Origin: UMGS1840 sp964537245
Lineage (GTDB): Bacteria > Bacillota > Clostridia > UMGS1840
Direction of reading: 5' to 3'
NCBI GenBank assembly: GCA_964537245.1
Contig: CAZHZL010000035.1
Coordinates: 1-28,287, forward strand
DNA: 28,287 bases
Shown in pieces: positions 1 through 8,632 of this stretch; position 1 is the first letter of the stretch, and each line of letters begins with the position of its first letter. The notes under the pieces are model-generated. The model made no database searches. It was not told where the DNA came from and saw nothing but the letters and a program-made list of their open reading frames with translations. The position numbers and the translations under genes were made by a program.

Positions 1-2
1 AT

Positions 3-1814
3 ACAACAACGCCGGAAATCACATGGATCAACGAAACAGAAAATTATGATGTAACATTTGAAACTAATCCCGTCACAAACTCAAGAGCCATGAAGATTGC
101 AGGCACATCAACTGCCAAGTCAACAGATGTACCAAGCTTTTCTATAGATTTGCCTACGGAAGTAGCAACTCGTTATGCTATAGTAAAAATGAAAGCAACA
201 CCGACAGAAATGAATTCTAAAATACATGTGAGACGTGCACCAGGATTGTTGTCTGGTGACGGAAAGGAATCGGTAAAATTTCTGTATGAAAATTCCAATC
301 CGAGAGTTGCGTACGGAAGCAGCAGCACAGCGGCTATTAACATTGCAAGTGCTGTCGATGCAAAAACAATTGCGGCAAAAAGAACTGACAACTACGAGGT
401 GCTTTTGGACTTTATAGATAAAACAGTAACATGTATAAACAATAATGGGACTGAAGTAGAGCAAGGCTTAATCTCAAGTGATGCAAACGGAATAAAAACG
501 CTTAAATTCGAAATAGACCAAACTTATACAACAACTCAGACAATTTATTATGATGATATTGAAGTAATCGGATTTAACAGCTATGCTTCCCTTATGCCGA
601 CAGCTGCTATTCCGTCAAACAACAGTACAGATGTCAGCGTTTTAGAGAAAGAAATCACAATTGAATATCCAATGAATTTGTATGCAGATTACTTGGAAAC
701 TCAAAGTGTATCTGTTATGAAAAATGACACTACTCTTACAGAAACTACAGACTATACCGTAACAACAAGCACAAATAAAATGATAATAACCTTGAGTGAG
801 GAAATGGGTATTGGCGCTGAAATTGATGTTTTGGTGAACGATATAGCTGTTACAAGCTTTAAGACGGCAGGCAAGAATTATATAAAAAAATATGTATACG
901 ATTTTGATACAGAGGCAACTACGCCGGAAATTACATTGATTAACGAATCAAGTACCTTTGATGTGTCAATTGCAACTAATCCGAATACCGGCTCAAAAGC
1001 TATGAAGATTGCAGGCACAACAACTGCGGGTTCAACAGACACGCTGAAATTTTCAATAGATTTACCGGAGGAAGTAAAAACCCGTTATGCTTTGTTAAAA
1101 ATGAAAGCAATGCCGACAGCAATGGTTAACAAAATAAACATTCCTTATGGACCGAGCGTACTGGACGGGAACGGTAAGGAAGCGGTAAGATTTTTGTATA
1201 ACAATACCTGGCCGGCAGTTACGCACAAAAACGATAGTGGCGCAACTGTAAATACCTCTATTGCAGATGTTGTAAGTGCAGACACAATTACAGAAAAGAG
1301 AACAGATGAATTTGAGGTATTACTTGACTTAACAGCAAAAACCGTTACATTTACAGACAAAAATGCAAATGAAGTAACGGGAGCATTTATTTCAAGTGAA
1401 GCAGACGGAATAAAAACGCTAAAATTTGAAATAACAAATGCGTATGATACAACTCAGGAAATTTACTATGACGATATTGAAGTAATCGGCTTTAATGATA
1501 TGTCAGCGCTTGAACCTGTTGCAGCTCCGTATACAATAACAGGTATAACAAGTGACAGCGGAGAGGTTACATCACTCGCACAGGCTGCAGGCAAGACGAT
1601 GAGCATTGCAGTTGAGCAAACAGGTATATTTACAATGATGGCAGCTATATATGAAGGAAATACTTTAGTTGATGTGGCTATGTGTAATGAGGGTGTTATT
1701 GCTCTTGATGTTCCTGAAGATGCACAGACAAAAGCTTACACAACAAAGCTTTTTGCATGGAACAGCCTCACAGATATTACTCCGATAGTAGAGGCAAAAC
1801 CGATTTTTGAATAA
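3..1814 (+). CDS. Modular secreted surface protein, C-terminal part (5' end outside window)
   Basis: The reading frame is open from the first complete codon of the window, and the residues before the first ATG (position 90) match an internal repeat, so the true start lies upstream. The visible part holds two copies of a beta-sandwich-like module about 304 residues apart. The copies begin 'TTPEIT' (near positions 6 and 918) and both contain 'MKIAGT' (90 and 1002) and 'YYDDIEVIGFN'. They are joined by an Ig-like linker. The last 95 residues (about 1530-1814) carry 'KLFAWNSLTDITP', a C-terminal module common in clostridial secreted proteins. No catalytic motif is visible. The modules probably bind carbohydrate or act as spacers; the enzymatic or anchoring part would be in the missing N-terminal portion. 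A related Ig-plus-sandwich unit ends the next gene. Function is inferred from architecture only. Confidence 0.75.
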   Translation, partial: TTTPEITWINETENYDVTFETNPVTNSRAMKIAGTSTAKSTDVPSFSIDLPTEVATRYAIVKMKATPTEMNSKIHVRRAPGLLSGDGKESVKFLYENSNPRVAYGSSSTAAINIASAVDAKTIAAKRTDNYEVLLDFIDKTVTCINNNGTEVEQGLISSDANGIKTLKFEIDQTYTTTQTIYYDDIEVIGFNSYASLMPTAAIPSNNSTDVSVLEKEITIEYPMNLYADYLETQSVSVMKNDTTLTETTDYTVTTSTNKMIITLSEEMGIGAEIDVLVNDIAVTSFKTAGKNYIKKYVYDFDTEATTPEITLINESSTFDVSIATNPNTGSKAMKIAGTTTAGSTDTLKFSIDLPEEVKTRYALLKMKAMPTAMVNKINIPYGPSVLDGNGKEAVRFLYNNTWPAVTHKNDSGATVNTSIADVVSADTITEKRTDEFEVLLDLTAKTVTFTDKNANEVTGAFISSEADGIKTLKFEITNAYDTTQEIYYDDIEVIGFNDMSALEPVAAPYTITGITSDSGEVTSLAQAAGKTMSIAVEQTGIFTMMAAIYEGNTLVDVAMCNEGVIALDVPEDAQTKAYTTKLFAWNSLTDITPIVEAKPIFE

Positions 1815-1831
1815 TACAATTATATTTTTTG

Positions 1832-1904
1832 GTATGACAGATAACTAAAAAAGAATCATTCGGCTAAGCTTGCCGTGCAAATTAGCCGAATGATAATGTC
1901 ATAC
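1832..1904. terminator. Nested inverted repeat between surface-protein genes
   Basis: Three nested arm pairs are visible: 1832-1839 with 1897-1904 (GTATGACA/TGTCATAC), 1855-1866 with 1883-1894 (ATCATTCGGCTA/TAGCCGAATGAT), and 1870-1873 with 1877-1880. All pairs are perfect. On the plus strand no T tract follows. On the minus strand the 12-bp stem is followed by TCTTTTTTA, the form of an intrinsic terminator. It may end or attenuate the upstream transcript, stabilise an mRNA end, or stop antisense transcription. Confidence 0.55.
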
Positions 1905-1933
1905 AAATTAAAAGCGGAGATGTAAAAAACATT

Positions 1934-4930
1934 ATGAAAAAATTTATCGTATTTTTATTGATTATATTTATGATATTTATAAATATAAACATTGTATCCG
2001 CAACAGAACATAATGTTGTGGTATATGTAAGCGATAGCGGTAATGACGCCGCAAACGGACTGACAATAGGAAATGCCGTTCAGACTATTGGAAGAGCGGT
2101 TGAGCTTATGCGTACACTAAAAACAAAAGATGAAACAGGAATAATATATATGTGCGGTGGTACTTACCGCATTTCAGATGCTGTTTATCTTACGGAAGAA
2201 GACAGCAATCTGACAATTACGAACTTTGAAAATAAGCAGGTTGAAATTTACGGTTCAGCATTACTGAACATGGAAAGTTTTACAACCGTTACAGATAGAA
2301 ATGTTTTATGCCGTATACCAAGAGAGGCATGGGGAAGCGTAAAACAGACAGATATAACAGATTTTTTAGGAGAGCTTATCGAATATCCGGATGAAAATAT
2401 GCCGTTTGACGGTGAAACGGGATATTATGAGCTTTACAGCAATGATATGAGACAAACTCTTGCAAGATGGCCTAATAATAAAAATGATATTGTGACAGAT
2501 GTGCAGGATTATCGGATACTCACAGTAACTAACGCAGAAAGAGCAAAAAGGTGGATAAATGCTGAAAAACCGATATTACAGGGTTTTTTAGGGGTAGGGC
2601 TTTATCACAGATGTAATGTGTCGGCGGAATATATATATCCGGAATCAGGACAAATAAAGCTTTCAAGGTTGCCTTTTTATGCCGCTCAAAAAAACAAGGA
2701 GTATTTTATATACAATTTACTTGAAGAGCTTGATGCAAAAGGCGAATGGTTTTTAGAAAATACAGACGGAAAAACAATGCTTTATTATTATCCGACTGAT
2801 GAAGAAAGCTTTGAATTTGCACTTAATACTGAAGGTGGAATTAAAATCAGCGGAGCATCGAATATAAAGCTTGAAAATATAGATTTTTCCTATTTTGCAG
2901 CGTCAGCAGTAGTGATAGAAAATTCTGATAGTATAACCGTGAAAAACTGCAATATTACACATATGTCAAGAAATGGGGCTGTGGTAAAGGATTCAAAAAA
3001 TTGCAGTATTGAAGGATGTGAAATTGCGGACCTAGGTGGAAGCGGTATTCTTTTAAACGGTGGAGATAAGGTTAAGCTTGAGCGTGGTAATAACATAGTA
3101 TCAAATTGTAAAATACATTCAGCAGGATATACCTACTGTGCTACTCAACCAAACGGTGTGTATGTGCAGGGTTGTGGAAACAGTGTACAAAACTGCGACT
3201 TCTTTGATTTACTGAACAGTGCAGTGGTGATAGACGGCTCTATGCACACGGTAAGGGAAAATGAAATATATAATGTAATTACCAATCAAAGTGACGCAGG
3301 AGCCATATATATTGGTTCAGGACTTCTGAATTTTGGAAATATTATCGAAAAAAATTATATACACGATGTAAGAGATAATAACAGTGCCTGCGTTGCAATT
3401 TATCTTGATGATTGCAGTCATGGAAGTACAGTTGCGGGAAATATTATCGAAAATGTTGGCATGGGTATGCTTTGCGGCGGAGGGAGAAATAATGCATTCC
3501 AAAACAATGTGATGATAGATGAAAGTATTTTTTATGATGTCAGAGGGACAACAAGCGGATGGGCAAACCATGTATGGAAGGTCGGAGGAAATTATGACAA
3601 AGAGCTTTCATCATTAGAGGAAAATCCGGAGTATGATGAAGAAAAAATCATAGCGGTATATCCGAAGTTTAAAGATATAACGGAAGATATAAAAAAACGC
3701 AGAGAAACACCGTCTTATGATTCGGGAATACCGAAAAATGTTATAATTACCGATAATGTGACTATAAATGATGATGAAAAAGCAATTTCGTTTTCTATTC
3801 CGTATATGTTAAACGGCGGAATTATCAAAAGATACGGCAATGCAGATGAATCAAATAATTTTGGTATAAGTCGTGAAAGAGCCGGCTTTGCAGATGAAGC
3901 AAAAAAGGATTATACAATAACGGATAATTCACCTATACTAAAAGCATTACCGAAATTCAAAAGAACAGCATTTAGTGAAATAGGTGCAGGAAACGGAGAA
4001 TATAAGAAAATAATTCAGTCTGATATACTGCCCGATTCGGCAGAGGTTATCGGAAATATAGCATCAGTCAGTCCGTTATACGGAGAAAAGGATGTCAGCA
4101 CCTCAAGGAAAATTGAAATAACACTTCAAAGTCCGCAGGAAAGTTATATACCGACTGTATATGCCGGAAATACAAAGCTTGACAGTAATTTGTATACAGT
4201 TATATCAGACGGTCTTAATATAACTATTGAATTTGAAGGGGATATGTTATCTGAGTGTACATATCAGGTAGAAATCGGAGACTCGTTTACATATTTTACA
4301 ACCGGGAAATATTCTCTTAAGAAGGTTATTACTTATGATTTTGATAATACTGTGCCGGTTATAGACACAGTTACTGCACAGGCGGATTCGACAGCTGAGA
4401 TTGTTACCGATGAGGTGAGTGGCTCAAAGGCGCTTAAAATTTACTTTCCCAAAGGGGCAGGAGAGTATGCTGTCAGGGCAGGCTTGGGAGAGACGGAATA
4501 TGACAAGGTTGTTGTAAGATATAAGTTGAAAAGCGATGCATGTGACAGCGCGAGTGGTTGCAGAATGTTTTCTGAAAGAATGCCGCAGTTTATATCAGCT
4601 GATGGAAAATCAGCGGCAAGGATAAGCTATTCAAACGGTTACACAAAATTGTGTACATCGGATGGCTTGCTTGGAATAGAGCCAATGCTGAATGATATAT
4701 ATAAGGATACATATTTAGTCTATGAGGTAGTATTGAATTATGATGAAAAAACTGTTTCGACAGAAAAAAATGTATTTGATACTTCGCTTGGAAAAATCAG
4801 CGGAGGCTTCGAGGACATAGAGGCAGGAACGCTTCACAGCCTGAGGTTTAAAGGGCACGCTGCATATTCTGTCGGTATCTGGGTGGATGACATAATTATT
4901 GAATGCTATAGTTTAACGGAGAAAAAGTAA
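1934..4930 (+). CDS. Secreted right-handed beta-helix protein, putative glycoside hydrolase (GH141-like)
   Basis: This 998-residue protein begins with a signal peptide (basic start, hydrophobic core, cleavage near 'VSA-TE', residue 24). 'VYVSDSGNDAANG' then opens a right-handed parallel beta-helix running to about residue 565, with repeated N-x-I/V coils. An inserted segment carries 'LARWPNN', and 'YYYPTDE' comes before the main coils. This layout is typical of beta-helix CAZymes such as GH141 and GH120. Candidate acidic residues are D454 in 'DAGAIY' and D492/D493 in 'AIYLDD'; 'GGGRNN' follows. Residues about 710-790 are Ig-like, and 796-998 are a beta-sandwich module related to the repeats of the upstream protein. 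The ATG is preceded by only a weak GGAG at a long spacing. The family label is an inference; a polysaccharide lyase or a binding protein remains possible. Confidence 0.7.
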   Translation: MKKFIVFLLIIFMIFININIVSATEHNVVVYVSDSGNDAANGLTIGNAVQTIGRAVELMRTLKTKDETGIIYMCGGTYRISDAVYLTEEDSNLTITNFENKQVEIYGSALLNMESFTTVTDRNVLCRIPREAWGSVKQTDITDFLGELIEYPDENMPFDGETGYYELYSNDMRQTLARWPNNKNDIVTDVQDYRILTVTNAERAKRWINAEKPILQGFLGVGLYHRCNVSAEYIYPESGQIKLSRLPFYAAQKNKEYFIYNLLEELDAKGEWFLENTDGKTMLYYYPTDEESFEFALNTEGGIKISGASNIKLENIDFSYFAASAVVIENSDSITVKNCNITHMSRNGAVVKDSKNCSIEGCEIADLGGSGILLNGGDKVKLERGNNIVSNCKIHSAGYTYCATQPNGVYVQGCGNSVQNCDFFDLLNSAVVIDGSMHTVRENEIYNVITNQSDAGAIYIGSGLLNFGNIIEKNYIHDVRDNNSACVAIYLDDCSHGSTVAGNIIENVGMGMLCGGGRNNAFQNNVMIDESIFYDVRGTTSGWANHVWKVGGNYDKELSSLEENPEYDEEKIIAVYPKFKDITEDIKKRRETPSYDSGIPKNVIITDNVTINDDEKAISFSIPYMLNGGIIKRYGNADESNNFGISRERAGFADEAKKDYTITDNSPILKALPKFKRTAFSEIGAGNGEYKKIIQSDILPDSAEVIGNIASVSPLYGEKDVSTSRKIEITLQSPQESYIPTVYAGNTKLDSNLYTVISDGLNITIEFEGDMLSECTYQVEIGDSFTYFTTGKYSLKKVITYDFDNTVPVIDTVTAQADSTAEIVTDEVSGSKALKIYFPKGAGEYAVRAGLGETEYDKVVVRYKLKSDACDSASGCRMFSERMPQFISADGKSAARISYSNGYTKLCTSDGLLGIEPMLNDIYKDTYLVYEVVLNYDEKTVSTEKNVFDTSLGKISGGFEDIEAGTLHSLRFKGHAAYSVGIWVDDIIIECYSLTEKK

Positions 4931-4949
4931 AGAAATGGGAGGAAAAGCA

Positions 4950-7900
4950 ATGAAACGTATTATAACATTTTTACTTGCAGTAACAATGATTACTGGAATG
5001 ATGGTGTATGCTTCGGCAGAGGAAACGGTTATACAGATATTTGTATCACCAAACGGAAGCGATACGGCAGCAGGAACTTTTGAAGAACCGTTGGCAACAC
5101 TTGAAGGTGCAAAAAACAAGGTAACGGAAATTAAAAAAGGAAATGTGCCGGTCGAGGTAAATTTCCTTGAAGGAGATTACCGTATGGATACTGCCGTTAG
5201 CTTCACAAGAAAGGATTCGGGAACGGCAGAGGCTCTCATAACCTATAAGGCTTATGATGGAGCAAAGGTAAGATTTTTGGGAAGTGTTGTTGTTGATGAA
5301 ACGCAAATTCATGTAATAAAGGATCAGAAAATTCTTAACAGAATGGTACCGGAGGCATACGGAAAGGTAGGAATAATAGACCTTGCCGCTCAGGGACTTA
5401 AAGATTTTAAAACTATGGAAGAAACTATCGGAAACGGACACTCACCTGACAGTATGTTTGATGCCGGTTCGAGAGTATATCTGAACGGTAAAGAGGAGAT
5501 TATTGCAAGTTATCCGAATAACTTTGATGAAACTGCTGTAGGTACAAAAAAGGCTGACAATTTATACGGAGCACTGATGGAAAACAGCTGGGAAGTAAGT
5601 TCGGATGCGGCGTCAAGAATTGCACGCTGGGACGGAGTGGCAAATGCGTTTGTAAGGGGCAGATTTACACATGGTTACCGTCATGAAATAAACTCCGTAA
5701 AAGAAATAAACGGGAAGGCAAAAACCATAACCACAAATGCTACGAAAACAGGTGCGTCAACAAAAGATCCTTATCAGATTGTTAATCTATATGAGGAAAT
5801 AGATATCCCGGGTGAATTTTATATTGATACTAAGAAAAGCACACTTTATTATTATCCATCACAAAGTCTGAAGGAGGCAGAGCTCAGCATTTCAAGAACG
5901 GCTGATGCTGTTAGTATAAACGGTGCGTCATATCTGAACTTTGAAGGTATTTCATTTGAAGAATTTACCCGTATGGCATTTGAGATTTCAAAGTCAGATA
6001 ATATAAATATTTTAAGCTGTACAATGAAGAATATCGGTGGCTCGGCTGTTAAAATGACAAATACAACAAAAAGCTCTGTGCAGGGCTGTGACATTAGCTT
6101 TATAGGTCAGAATGCAGTTACTATGGCTGAATGTGGAGATTTTGAAACACTTGAACCTGCTGAAAATTTAATTTCAAATAACAATATATTTTTTACGGGA
6201 ACATACCGATGGGTAGCACACGGTATAAGTGCATATAAAACGGTGGGATGTACAATAAAAAATAACCTGATAGGAAGATGTAACGGTACCGGAATCTACT
6301 TTATCGGAAATGATAATAAAATTTTATATAACGAGTTGTACGATGTAGGATATATGTGTGATGACGGCGGTGCGATATATACCGGACAAAATCCTACAAT
6401 GAGAGGTAACGAGGTTGCATATAATTTTGTAAACGGTGCACTTTCAAAAGGTAATGCATACTATGCGATTTATGTAGATGATATGAACTGCGGAGTTGAC
6501 GCTCATCACAATGTGGTCAAAGACAGTACAATGGGATTTTTGTACGGCGGAGGACGGAATAACAGTTTAACTGATAATATTGTAATAAATTGCGTTAACC
6601 CGATTAAGTACGATAACCGTGGTACTACATGGGGCGCAGGCGGTATGACGTCCTTTAAAGCTTTGGTTGCAGAAACATTGCAAAAATATCCGGTTTACGG
6701 CAAATATGAGAATTTTAAGGAATATCCTACGGATGATGCCGGTGTGCCGAAATATGTTACTATAAAGGATAATATGTTTTATAACTGCTCATCCTTATCA
6801 AATATAGCAAATGAGGTTAAAAATTACGGTATATATGAAAATAATGAGCATTTGAATGATGCTGAATTTGTTGACGCCCAAAGCAACAATTTTGAAATAA
6901 AGGAGGGCGGCAAAGCGGCAGAAAAGTTCCCCGGACTTCTGGAAATTGATTTTTCAAAAATTGGTCTTATGCGAGACGAATACAGACATAATATTACACC
7001 TGTTGAAATGAGTAAGTTTAGATTGTTAGAGCCGGCAAACGGAACAAGAGGTATAACAAATAAAGAGACAACATTCCGCTGGACACGTGCTGGGGGCGCA
7101 AGTATGTATACACTTGAGGTTGCTGAGGATAAGGAGTTTACAAATATTGTTTACAAACAGCAGACAAGAGAGGAACAGATTATCGCAAAGGGCTTACCTA
7201 CGGGAATGAAAACCCTTTACTGGCGTGTAAAAGCGGTAAACAACAGCAGACAGCTGTTTAACGAAGCATATTCGCCTACATATGTTATGCAGTCGGCTCA
7301 GTATGATGCCCTTTCAACAGCTGATATAAAAAAGAGAATAAAGACGGCTAAAAATATGCTTGAGGGAATCGAGGAAGGAAATGAAAACGGAAAATTTGCA
7401 CCAGGTTCAAAAAATCTTCTCACAGGTTATATCGAAGCTGCAGAAGCTGTTGCAAGCGATAAAACTACAACTCAAAATAATATCGACCTGGCAGACGGCA
7501 ATTTGCGTGCTGCAATGGAAGGTATAATAAAGGCACAATCCTTTGCTTACAATGGCGTTGAAAATATGGTAGCATCGCCGGAAAACTGGACTTCGGAAGC
7601 GGGTGTGGTAGAACGAGACGGAACGGACGGTATTATAAACCGTATATCATATGCTACATTTAATGAAAAAGCTCCTGTAAATTCTGTTCAGTGTTTTAAA
7701 TTCAGGATTAAAGGTTTTAACGGTTCTTGGATGGTTATGGGATTAAATCAGGCTGCAGTCGGTAAGCAATGGGGAACAGATCCGGCATACTTTATATGTA
7801 TCACCGGTTCAGCAGTAGAATATCAAAAATCAAAAGCAGGTGTTCTTGAAACTATTCCGAACACATATTTCGGAGAAGAAAAATGGCATGAAATACAGGC

Positions 7901-8615
7901 AGGTGCTATAGAATGTGCTGGTGGAGTGCGTACTATCTTCTCGGTAGACGGTCAGCTTTTGTATGATGTACTTGATATGGATGATCCACAGCCGCTTGAT
8001 GGATATTTCTCACTTGGCGCAAGAAGTGAAGATACTTATATGGCGATAGCGCCAACAGATGATGTGCCTGATGATTATGTCGGAACAATTGAAGCAGCTG
8101 AGGAGCAGATTGAACTCTTAAAGAGTGTGTATGCACCTACCGGTGGAGTTATTGCTTCGGCTAAGACAAAAGAATACAGACTTTCTGAATTATTAAATGA
8201 CAGCGGAGATATTGATGAAGCTTATTCCTCAGAAAAGACAGAAAGCAATCTCACGCTTAACTTCAGTGCTGTTGTAAATCCTGACGGCGCAGAGCGTTGT
8301 GTTGCATTCAGAAAATCTGATGCGGATATAAGCTATCAGGACGGTGCAAGCGGATATGAATTTGTGATAAAAGATGATAAGCTGATGATTAAAAAATATA
8401 AAAATGGAATAGCTGAATATTTGAATATAACCAAAAAATCCATAGGAGAAGGTATTCATGATTTCAGCATTACAGCTTCCAATTCGGTATCATATACAAA
8501 CATAAAGGTTACGATAGACGGTTCTGTTGTGATAGACCTGAATGATACGACCGGAATTAATTCAAAGGGATATGTCGGCGTATATGGAAGCGGAGGCAGT
8601 ATGAGCATTGAATAG
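4950..8615 (+). CDS. Secreted multidomain right-handed beta-helix protein, putative glycoside hydrolase (GH141-like)
   Basis: The ATG at 4950 is preferred over the one at 4935, because the ribosome binding site GGGAGGA (4937-4943) overlaps the earlier one. The product is 1221 residues. A signal peptide ends near 'YASA-EE'. A beta-helix region opens with 'FVSPNGSDTAAGTFEEP' and carries 'IASYPNN', 'YYYPSQS', 'DDGGAIY' (D471/D472), 'AIYVDD' (D510/D511) and 'GGGRNN', paralogous to the previous gene. Then come an FN3-like domain (about 690-785), an all-helical FIVAR-like segment (about 788-865), and two concanavalin/LamG-like sandwiches (about 865-1035 and 1075-1221). The accessory modules suggest binding to polysaccharide or cell wall. 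It starts 19 bases after the previous stop, so cotranscription is likely. Exported enzyme is the best guess; the substrate is unknown. Confidence 0.72.
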   Translation: MKRIITFLLAVTMITGMMVYASAEETVIQIFVSPNGSDTAAGTFEEPLATLEGAKNKVTEIKKGNVPVEVNFLEGDYRMDTAVSFTRKDSGTAEALITYKAYDGAKVRFLGSVVVDETQIHVIKDQKILNRMVPEAYGKVGIIDLAAQGLKDFKTMEETIGNGHSPDSMFDAGSRVYLNGKEEIIASYPNNFDETAVGTKKADNLYGALMENSWEVSSDAASRIARWDGVANAFVRGRFTHGYRHEINSVKEINGKAKTITTNATKTGASTKDPYQIVNLYEEIDIPGEFYIDTKKSTLYYYPSQSLKEAELSISRTADAVSINGASYLNFEGISFEEFTRMAFEISKSDNINILSCTMKNIGGSAVKMTNTTKSSVQGCDISFIGQNAVTMAECGDFETLEPAENLISNNNIFFTGTYRWVAHGISAYKTVGCTIKNNLIGRCNGTGIYFIGNDNKILYNELYDVGYMCDDGGAIYTGQNPTMRGNEVAYNFVNGALSKGNAYYAIYVDDMNCGVDAHHNVVKDSTMGFLYGGGRNNSLTDNIVINCVNPIKYDNRGTTWGAGGMTSFKALVAETLQKYPVYGKYENFKEYPTDDAGVPKYVTIKDNMFYNCSSLSNIANEVKNYGIYENNEHLNDAEFVDAQSNNFEIKEGGKAAEKFPGLLEIDFSKIGLMRDEYRHNITPVEMSKFRLLEPANGTRGITNKETTFRWTRAGGASMYTLEVAEDKEFTNIVYKQQTREEQIIAKGLPTGMKTLYWRVKAVNNSRQLFNEAYSPTYVMQSAQYDALSTADIKKRIKTAKNMLEGIEEGNENGKFAPGSKNLLTGYIEAAEAVASDKTTTQNNIDLADGNLRAAMEGIIKAQSFAYNGVENMVASPENWTSEAGVVERDGTDGIINRISYATFNEKAPVNSVQCFKFRIKGFNGSWMVMGLNQAAVGKQWGTDPAYFICITGSAVEYQKSKAGVLETIPNTYFGEEKWHEIQAGAIECAGGVRTIFSVDGQLLYDVLDMDDPQPLDGYFSLGARSEDTYMAIAPTDDVPDDYVGTIEAAEEQIELLKSVYAPTGGVIASAKTKEYRLSELLNDSGDIDEAYSSEKTESNLTLNFSAVVNPDGAERCVAFRKSDADISYQDGASGYEFVIKDDKLMIKKYKNGIAEYLNITKKSIGEGIHDFSITASNSVSYTNIKVTIDGSVVIDLNDTTGINSKGYVGVYGSGGSMSIE

Positions 8616-8632
8616 CTTAAAGGAGGAACAAA

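Noticed and set aside
120..464. Minus-strand frames opposite the first surface protein and other long antisense frames through the block
   Set aside because: They lie opposite strongly coding plus-strand genes and have odd composition rich in Cys, Phe, Ser and His, and no ribosome binding sites.
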